Assembly: GCA_013152075.1 (NCBI GenBank)
Contig: JAADHD010000190.1
Location: forward strand, 1-7,669
Origin: Verrucomicrobiota bacterium
Lineage (GTDB): Bacteria; Verrucomicrobiota; Verrucomicrobiia; Verrucomicrobiales; DEV007
Direction: 5' to 3'
DNA: 7,669 nt
Positions 1-4,779 of the stretch are shown here, in pieces. Made by a program: the position numbers and the translations under genes. Below the pieces are notes generated by a model that saw only the letters and a program-made list of their open reading frames with translations, had not been told where the DNA came from and did no database searches. How positions within the stretch are numbered: position 1 is the stretch's first letter; the number at the start of each line of letters is the position of its first letter.

Positions 1-123
1 AATGGCGGCGGCTTCCAAACCAACGGTATTTTTGGTCGTTTCAAACTACTGGTCAAATCAGATAAAAAACGTGGCCAAGATATTTTTGTGACCAAGTTTC
101 GGCAACCTGCGTCTGTAAAATAA
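1..123 (+). CDS. C-terminal fragment of an unrecognised protein (5' end outside window)
   Basis: Reading frame 1 is open from the first base and closes with TAA at 121-123, giving 40 residues. The segment is rich in Gly at its start (N-G-G-G-F) and basic later (KSDKKRGQD), ending in PASVK. I do not recognise the family, and no signal, membrane segment or catalytic motif is visible in so short a piece. It is called as coding because the frame runs uninterrupted to a stop just before the next gene on the same strand, with ordinary codon use. It could be a chance open frame, since 40 codons is weak evidence. The gap to the hydrolase start is 69 bases, so co-transcription is possible but not shown. 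Confidence 0.45.
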   Translation, partial: NGGGFQTNGIFGRFKLLVKSDKKRGQDIFVTKFRQPASVK

Positions 124-134
124 ATCCATCACTT

Positions 135-162
135 CTTCCTTTGCGTTCTTTGCGCCTTTGCG
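135..162. repeat. Short tandem TTTGCG motif, three copies
   Basis: Three consecutive units ending in TTTGCG lie between the upstream fragment and the hydrolase gene: 135-145, 146-154 and 155-162, with spacings of 8-9 bases, followed by AGA. Similar strings built from CTTTGCG units occur in intergenic DNA of many environmental bacteria, from my general familiarity and not from a search. No coding role is apparent. It covers part of the 5' leader of the hydrolase gene, so an effect on that leader is possible but unproven. Confidence 0.5.
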
Positions 163-192
163 AGACCTCTCTTTTTTCTTATCGCTTTGCCC

Positions 193-1158
193 ATGCCTCT
201 GATTCGGAAATCATCCTACGCTCCTACGACTTTTTTCCGGAACGGTCACGCCCACACGATTCTCCCTTCGGCTTTTCGCAGGCCCGCCATTTTACCAACC
301 GAGAGAATCCGCATCGACACTCCGGACGACGACTTTCTCGATCTCGATTACCACACTGACGGCACTTCCAATAAAGTCGCCATTCTTTCCCACGGACTGG
401 AAGGTTGTTCGACCCAATCCTACATTCAGGGAATGGCGAAAGCACTGGCAAATCAAGGCTGGGATACGGTCGCCTGGAATTTCCGTGGTTGCAGCGGCGA
501 AGCCAACCGGCTGCTCCGCTTTTATCACAGCGGCGCCACTGAAGATCTGCAAGCGATCATCGACCATGTCCTGCTTACAGAGCGCTATGAAAAAGTAGCT
601 CTCATTGGATTCAGTCTGGGCGGCAACCTCACCCTGAAATATCTCGGAGACCTCGGCTCCTCTGTTGATCAACGTATCTACAAATCCGTCACCTTTTCCA
701 CTCCCTGCGATCTGGAATCCTGCTCCTATCAACTGGCCAAACCCGCAAACCGTTATTACATGTGGCGCTTCATGCGTTGCCTGAGATTAAAAATGCGCAA
801 CAAGGCAAAACGCTTTCCAGACAAAATTGACATCACTGGACTCAATAATATGCACACTTTCGCCGAGTTTGATGAACACTACACGGCCCCGCTTCATGGA
901 TTCGGTGGTGCGATGGATTACTGGACTCGTAGCAGTTGCCTCCCCGTTCTGACAGAGATTCGCATTCCCGCCTTACTCGTCAACGCCCGCAACGATCCCT
1001 TTCTCGGGGCAAAATGTTATCCCGAGAAAGAAGCCGTAGATCATCCCTATTTCCACTTTGAAGCTCCAGATAGCGGCGGACACGTGGGGTTTATGGGTAC
1101 ATGGCCCAATGGCGAATACTGGTCGGAAACCCGGACTATTGAGTTTTTAAAAAGTTAG
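193..1158 (+). CDS. YheT-family alpha/beta-fold hydrolase
   Basis: Complete 321-residue alpha/beta hydrolase of the YheT/ABHD1-3 group, predicted cytoplasmic esterase or lipase-like enzyme of unknown substrate. The N-terminal F-F-R-N-G-H-A-H-T motif (residues 14-22) is typical of the family, as is the stretch D-D-D-F-L-D-L-D before the first core strand. The oxyanion-region motif S-H-G-L-E-G is at 66-71. The nucleophile elbow G-F-S-L-G-G-N puts Ser at 141 (bases 613-615). The likely acid is Asp268 in N-A-R-N-D-P-F, and the catalytic His is His297 in G-G-H-V-G-F, so the triad appears intact. Length is normal for the family. No signal peptide is seen. I chose ATG at 193; a TTG two codons upstream (187) is in frame but less likely. 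No clear Shine-Dalgarno site precedes either. Nothing links it functionally to the signalling genes downstream. Confidence 0.93.
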   Translation: MPLIRKSSYAPTTFFRNGHAHTILPSAFRRPAILPTERIRIDTPDDDFLDLDYHTDGTSNKVAILSHGLEGCSTQSYIQGMAKALANQGWDTVAWNFRGCSGEANRLLRFYHSGATEDLQAIIDHVLLTERYEKVALIGFSLGGNLTLKYLGDLGSSVDQRIYKSVTFSTPCDLESCSYQLAKPANRYYMWRFMRCLRLKMRNKAKRFPDKIDITGLNNMHTFAEFDEHYTAPLHGFGGAMDYWTRSSCLPVLTEIRIPALLVNARNDPFLGAKCYPEKEAVDHPYFHFEAPDSGGHVGFMGTWPNGEYWSETRTIEFLKS

Positions 1159-1169
1159 TCACCATACTC

Positions 1170-1189
1170 GGGCAAGCAGGCGCTTGCCC
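1170..1189. terminator. Perfect 8-bp GC-rich hairpin after the hydrolase gene
   Basis: Arms GGGCAAGC (1170-1177) and GCTTGCCC (1182-1189) are perfectly complementary around an AGGC loop, starting 12 bases after the hydrolase stop codon. The position suits a transcription terminator or an mRNA 3'-end stabiliser. There is no T-run after it (CTCCATG follows), so it is not a classical intrinsic terminator. It could equally be a dispersed palindromic (REP-like) element. Confidence 0.45.
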
Positions 1190-1193
1190 CTCC

Positions 1194-1274
1194 ATGAAAA
1201 TCCATCGCTACGCTATTGTTGCCTTGATCTATCTGGCGTATTTTTATAGCCTCCTGCATGCTCCATGCACCTAA
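1194..1274 (+). CDS. Possible 26-residue hydrophobic micropeptide
   Basis: An ATG at 1194 opens a 26-codon frame closing with TAA at 1272-1274. The predicted peptide has a basic start (M-K-I-H-R-Y) followed by about 15 mostly hydrophobic residues (A-I-V-A-L-I-Y-L-A-Y-F-Y) and ends H-A-P-C-T, so it could be a single membrane helix. No ribosome binding site is seen: the start lies only four bases after the hairpin arm. A chance frame in AT-rich intergenic DNA is the more likely explanation, and the same bases may instead form a promoter region (TTG-rich at 1216-1226, TATTTTTATAG at 1239-1249) for the TIR gene. Confidence 0.12.
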   Translation: MKIHRYAIVALIYLAYFYSLLHAPCT

Positions 1275-1281
1275 AACGGCT

Positions 1282-1296
1282 GATTAGAAAGTAATC
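1282..1296. promoter_or_regulatory. Weak dyad GATTA-N5-TAATC upstream of the TIR gene
   Basis: GATTA (1282-1286) and TAATC (1292-1296) form a five-base inverted repeat with a five-base spacer, ending 56 bases before the TIR gene start. The size and spacing would suit a binding site for a dimeric regulator, but a dyad of this length is expected by chance fairly often. No regulator gene is present in the window to pair it with. Confidence 0.15.
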
Positions 1297-1352
1297 TGTC
1301 CTACACCTGCAACCCAATCGCCCTAACCCTAACAAAGCTCTAGCCTCTTTCC

Positions 1353-3845
1353 ATGTCTCAAACCGACCACCAGTATCGAGCTTTTATCAGCTATTCGCAT
1401 CGTGATGCAAAATGGGCTAAATGGTTGCACCGGTCTTTGGAACGATACGTGGTTCCCTCTGACGCCGCATCCTCCGATGAGGCATCAGACACAGAAAAAA
1501 CCCTACAAACACGCAAACTGACACCAATATTCCGCGACCGGGAGGACATCCCTGCTTCCGGTTCATTGGCTCTGACGATTTACGAAGCTCTGGAATCATC
1601 TGAAAACTTAATCGTCCTTTGCTCACCAAGCTCTGCGGACTCACAATATGTGAATGCAGAGATTGACATTTTTCGTGGCCTGCATCCTGACAATGATCAA
1701 AAGATCTACGCACTGATTGTTGAGGGAGATCCACCCAATTGTTTCCCCCCTGCCCTGACCGCAGAAGGAGCCGAACCCATTGCGGCGGATGCACGGGAAA
1801 CCGGTGACGGCAAAGTGGATGCAAAACTGAAATTGATCGCCGGAATGTTAGGCGTCGGATTTGACCGTCTAAAGCAACGGGAAGCAAAGCGCCAGCGCAG
1901 CCGACTGCTGGCGATGGTTGCCGTAGTTTCCGCCGTAGCCGTGATGACATCGTTTTTAGCCTTATGGGCATTGAATGCCGAAGGCGAAGCAAGCGAACAA
2001 AGGGAACTTGCGGAGCAACAAAAGGAGCGCGCCGAGCAGCAACACGAACTGGCTGATGAGCAACGCCTGTTAGCGGAACAATCCGCTGCGGAATCAAAGG
2101 CCGTATTGCATTTTTTTGAAAGCAGGATACTGGCGGCGGCAAGACCTAAAGCACAAGCCGGCGGCTTGGGAATCGACGCCACCATCCGAGCAGCCGTTGA
2201 TGAAGCGGTGCCCGACATCAAAGAAATGTTTACCGATAAACCCCTCGTTGCAGCGTCCATCCGGCACACGCTAGGCGAGACTTATCGGCATCTGGGCCAA
2301 AGAAAAGCCGCGATTGAACAAAACGAGAAAACGTTTGAATTGCGCGCCAAGTTTCTGGGCAGGGAACATCAGGACACCTTGCGCTCGATGAGAGCACTAG
2401 CGGTTTCCTACTGGGAAGACGGACGTTATAAAGAGGCTTTAAAATTAAGCGAAGAAGCCTTGCAGCTATCGCGGCAAGCTCTTGGTACAGAAGACATCAT
2501 TACTCTTGGGGCAATGAATGAACTCGCCACATCCTACCAAGCAGCAGCCCGTCACGAGGAAGCGCTCGCCTTGTTCGAAGAGGCCTTGGCACTGCAAAAG
2601 AAGGTATTGGGAGACAAACACCCGGGCACAATTCCCACAATGAATAATCTAGCTATTTTATACGGAATAATGGGTCGCCATGAGGAGGAACTTTCTTTGT
2701 ATGGAAAAGTCATGAGCCTGTTAAAACAGCTACACGATTCCGAACATCCGGATACACTCATCTCAATGAACAACCTGGCCACTTCATTACGGGCTGCGGG
2801 TCGCAATGAAGAAGCGCTGACCTTATTCGAAGAAACTCTAGACCTGCAAAAAAAAGTGCTGGGGAACGAACACCCCAACACTCTCAAATCCATGAGTAAT
2901 GTGGCTCTCTCCTACAGTGATGCGGGAAGGAATGCCGAGGCTTTGGCTTTGAGAAAAACCACCCTGACCCTGCGCATGAAATCAGCTCCCGATCACCCGG
3001 ATACACTCAGCTCGATCAGTGAGCTGGTGAGTTCCTATGTAGCAGCAGGCCGTCACGAAGATGCTTTAAACTTAACAAAAGAAACGCGGGGGGCCAAACA
3101 TCCGGACACGCTTCAATTAGCGGGCAATCTTGCACTTGTTTATAAAAAGGCAGGGCGCCTAAAAGAAGCTGTGGCCTTGCAAATAAATACTCTGAAACTG
3201 CAGAGAGAACTGCTGGGAAAAGAACACCCCGATACACTCACCTCCATGAGTAATCTAGCGAATTCATATGCTGCTATTGGGCATCACAAGGAAGCTCTAA
3301 TCCTACGCGAAGAAACTTTAAAATTACAAAAATCGGCGCTTGGTATCGAGCATCCGGATACACTCCGTTCCATGAGCAACTTGGCCGTTTCCTATCGTCA
3401 AGCCGACCGTCATGATGATGCGCTGACCTTGTGTGAACGCGTCTTGGAATTGCAGATAAAAGTTTTGGGCTCCGAACACCTGGAGACACTGCGATCGATG
3501 AATAATCTAGCCGCTTGTTATTTGCAATCAGCACGCCTAGATAACGCTGAAAAAATGTACAGGGAACTGATTGCCTTACGGAAAAGGCTAACGCCTGACG
3601 ACTCAAATCTCTTTTACGCACAGCTCTCACTCGGTCAACTACTCTTGCACCAACGGCAATACCCTGAAGCCGAACCCTTGTTATTATCTGGTTACGAGGG
3701 ATTGCTACTCAGCCTACCTGCACAGACAAAAAAGCCGCTTGAAAATCCCATCCGACTTTTAATCCAGCTCTATGAAAACTGGGGTAAAACCACAAAGTCC
3801 GCCAAGTGGCGGACAAAGCTGAAGGCTATCGGAAAACCTGAATAA
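1353..3845 (+). CDS. TIR domain - transmembrane - coiled coil - KLC-type TPR protein
   Basis: Complete 830-residue multidomain protein. Residues 8-135 form a bacterial TIR domain: A-F-I-S-Y-S-H-R-D at 10-18, I-F-R-D-R-E at 59-64, L-I-V-L-C-S-P at 86-92 and V-N-A-E-I at 100-104. Glu103 (bases 1659-1661) aligns with the catalytic Glu of NAD-cleaving TIRs; activity is inferred, not shown. The stretch 143-175 (AADAR, LKLIAGMLGVGFDRLKQR) is a usual extension in this TIR subgroup. A basic patch (176-184) precedes one membrane helix at about 185-207, placing TIR in the cytoplasm and the rest outside the inner membrane. A Gln/Glu-rich coiled coil covers 210-248. A linker (251-315) resembles that in planctomycete-type kinases. 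About 11 TPR units follow to about 793, then a terminal R-L-L-I-Q-L-Y-E-N-W-G-K motif. ATG at 1353 has no evident Shine-Dalgarno site. Its role could be signalling or NAD depletion in defence; the sequence does not decide. Confidence 0.93.
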   Translation: MSQTDHQYRAFISYSHRDAKWAKWLHRSLERYVVPSDAASSDEASDTEKTLQTRKLTPIFRDREDIPASGSLALTIYEALESSENLIVLCSPSSADSQYVNAEIDIFRGLHPDNDQKIYALIVEGDPPNCFPPALTAEGAEPIAADARETGDGKVDAKLKLIAGMLGVGFDRLKQREAKRQRSRLLAMVAVVSAVAVMTSFLALWALNAEGEASEQRELAEQQKERAEQQHELADEQRLLAEQSAAESKAVLHFFESRILAAARPKAQAGGLGIDATIRAAVDEAVPDIKEMFTDKPLVAASIRHTLGETYRHLGQRKAAIEQNEKTFELRAKFLGREHQDTLRSMRALAVSYWEDGRYKEALKLSEEALQLSRQALGTEDIITLGAMNELATSYQAAARHEEALALFEEALALQKKVLGDKHPGTIPTMNNLAILYGIMGRHEEELSLYGKVMSLLKQLHDSEHPDTLISMNNLATSLRAAGRNEEALTLFEETLDLQKKVLGNEHPNTLKSMSNVALSYSDAGRNAEALALRKTTLTLRMKSAPDHPDTLSSISELVSSYVAAGRHEDALNLTKETRGAKHPDTLQLAGNLALVYKKAGRLKEAVALQINTLKLQRELLGKEHPDTLTSMSNLANSYAAIGHHKEALILREETLKLQKSALGIEHPDTLRSMSNLAVSYRQADRHDDALTLCERVLELQIKVLGSEHLETLRSMNNLAACYLQSARLDNAEKMYRELIALRKRLTPDDSNLFYAQLSLGQLLLHQRQYPEAEPLLLSGYEGLLLSLPAQTKKPLENPIRLLIQLYENWGKTTKSAKWRTKLKAIGKPE
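2247..3731 (+). repeat. Array of about 11 kinesin-light-chain-type TPR units
   Basis: Units carry the pattern L-G-x-E-H-P-D-T-L-x-S-M-x-N-L-A-x-x-Y-x-x-x-G-R-x-x-E-A-L. The HPDTL-type landmark begins at residues 339, 381 (degenerate), 423, 465, 507, 548, 583, 625, 667 and 709, with divergent units before and after. Spacing is 42 residues except 507-548 (41) and 548-583 (35). Some copies still share DNA words: CATCCGGATACACTC occurs at 2745-2759 and 3351-3365, 606 bases apart and in frame, consistent with growth by internal duplication. Such arrays make a superhelical protein-binding surface. Confidence 0.9.
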
Positions 3846-3882
3846 CAAGCTTCCCAGTCTTCCATGCAGGACGAAGTGTTAT

Positions 3883-4671
3883 TTAGAAATTGAACTGCGA
3901 GCCAATTCCAAAATAAAAGCCCGCTTCATCTGAAGCAATATCTCCATCCCGGATCATCGCCGCGGAAATGTTGATCGCACCAAGCCTCCACTGAGCTCCG
4001 TAAGAGTATGGAAGAGGCGCATCTGTATTCTGGTTTTCCGTGCTGATTTCTCCAACCAGATAAACTCGAAGCGGAAGTTGAATTTCCGCACCCGCATATC
4101 CGCGCAAATCGGAATTGTCGCCGCCGTCTGCCCAGGAGTTACGAACGCCGTAGTGCAGGCCAAGCGACTTTACCACTCCGTCCTCAGCAAGCGAGATACG
4201 ATTGTAAGCCGCAGCGTAGATGTTCGTATTCACAAGAGCCGAATCTCCGTAACGACCGTAGTATCCTACGGAAATCTGAGGAATAAAACCTTCGTTCTTA
4301 ATCAAACGAGCACGAACCTGGGGGCCCGCTGCCGCAAAATCGTCAGCACCGCTTCTGTTAAGATACGATGTCAGGACGGCAACTTCCAGCCAATCCGTTA
4401 TCCCATAGGCAATCAGTAAACCATTACCAATGACATTGCTGTCCACATTCGGACTGAACAAACAATACTGCACGGTAGCCGCCCCGGCCGGCATCGTTCC
4501 TGAAGTCGGATTGATAAAAAGTCCCGTCGGCCCCTGAAGGGTAATCAAGCCCCTGCCACCTTCGTAGGGAGCTTCCGGCGCCACCACCCCTTTGGGATCT
4601 AGATCGCCGGCAAATGAAATGGAAGACCAGCTGAGAATGCCGACCAGAGATAGATTAAATAAGGTTTTCAT
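3883..4671 (-). CDS. Secreted beta-barrel-like outer membrane protein, function unknown
   Basis: Complete 262-residue protein. The N-terminus has a signal peptide: Lys2, a hydrophobic core at 4-18 and S-F-A|G-D, giving a type I cleavage site after Ala21. The mature part begins with a proline- and glycine-containing segment (L-Q-G-P-T-G-L-F-I-N-P-T-S-G at about 44-57), a motif style shared with YjbH-like and other uncharacterised barrel proteins. It continues with alternating polar and hydrophobic stretches rich in Tyr, Gly and Asn (for example Y-G-I-T-D-W-L-E-V-A-V-L and V-G-Y-Y-G-R-Y-G). It ends in G-S-Q-F-N-F; a C-terminal Phe is the classical signature for barrel insertion by the BAM machinery. 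No lipoprotein Cys is seen. The gene converges on the TIR gene with a 37-base gap and lies 108 bases downstream of the kinase gene on the same strand. Substrate and partner are unknown. Confidence 0.82.
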   Translation of the reverse strand: MKTLFNLSLVGILSWSSISFAGDLDPKGVVAPEAPYEGGRGLITLQGPTGLFINPTSGTMPAGAATVQYCLFSPNVDSNVIGNGLLIAYGITDWLEVAVLTSYLNRSGADDFAAAGPQVRARLIKNEGFIPQISVGYYGRYGDSALVNTNIYAAAYNRISLAEDGVVKSLGLHYGVRNSWADGGDNSDLRGYAGAEIQLPLRVYLVGEISTENQNTDAPLPYSYGAQWRLGAINISAAMIRDGDIASDEAGFYFGIGSQFNF

Positions 4672-4699
4672 AGTGCTTAACTGAATTGGAGTTAGGCAT

Positions 4700-4726
4700 T
4701 TATTACGAATCGACCGACTTAGTCAA
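4700..4726 (-). promoter_or_regulatory. Candidate sigma-70-type promoter for the barrel gene
   Basis: Reading the minus strand, TTGACT (complement of 4721-4726) matches the -35 consensus at five of six bases. TAATAA (complement of 4700-4705) lies 15 bases downstream as a poor -10 element, about 28 bases before the barrel gene start codon. The spacer is shorter than the ideal 17, so this is tentative. It would allow the barrel gene to be expressed apart from the kinase gene upstream. Confidence 0.35.
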
Positions 4727-4727
4727 A

Positions 4728-4746
4728 TACTTTTCTGCTGAAAGTA
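4728..4746. terminator. Weak AT-rich hairpin between kinase and barrel genes
   Basis: TACTTT (4728-4733) and AAAGTA (4741-4746) are perfectly complementary around a seven-base loop, 33 bases past the kinase stop codon. The stem is only six pairs and mostly A-T, and no long T-run follows on the minus strand, so it would be at best a weak terminator. It abuts the candidate -35 element of the barrel gene and might instead be an operator. Confidence 0.2.
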
Positions 4747-4779
4747 GGATTGAGGCCGTTAGCAAACAACCTGCCTCCT

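Noticed and set aside
292..732. 146-codon open frame on the - strand inside the hydrolase gene
   Set aside because: The + strand carries an intact hydrolase with a full catalytic triad across the same bases.
1320..1331. Telomere-like CCCTAACCCTAA
   Set aside because: Only two copies, in a plain bacterial intergenic gap; chance match.
1417..2142. 241-codon open frame on the - strand inside the TIR gene
   Set aside because: Antisense to the TIR domain and membrane helix; its product is Arg- and Pro-rich and resembles no family.
3846..3882. Possible shared terminator between the convergent TIR and barrel genes
   Set aside because: No stem of useful length followed by a T-run could be found on either strand in the 37 bases.
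4078..4419. 113-codon + strand frame inside the barrel gene
   Set aside because: Antisense shadow; the minus strand product has a signal peptide and a barrel-type C-terminus.
4655..4699. 14-codon upstream frame on the minus strand overlapping the barrel gene start out of frame
   Set aside because: No ribosome binding site and a length easily met by chance; no sign of leader-peptide features.
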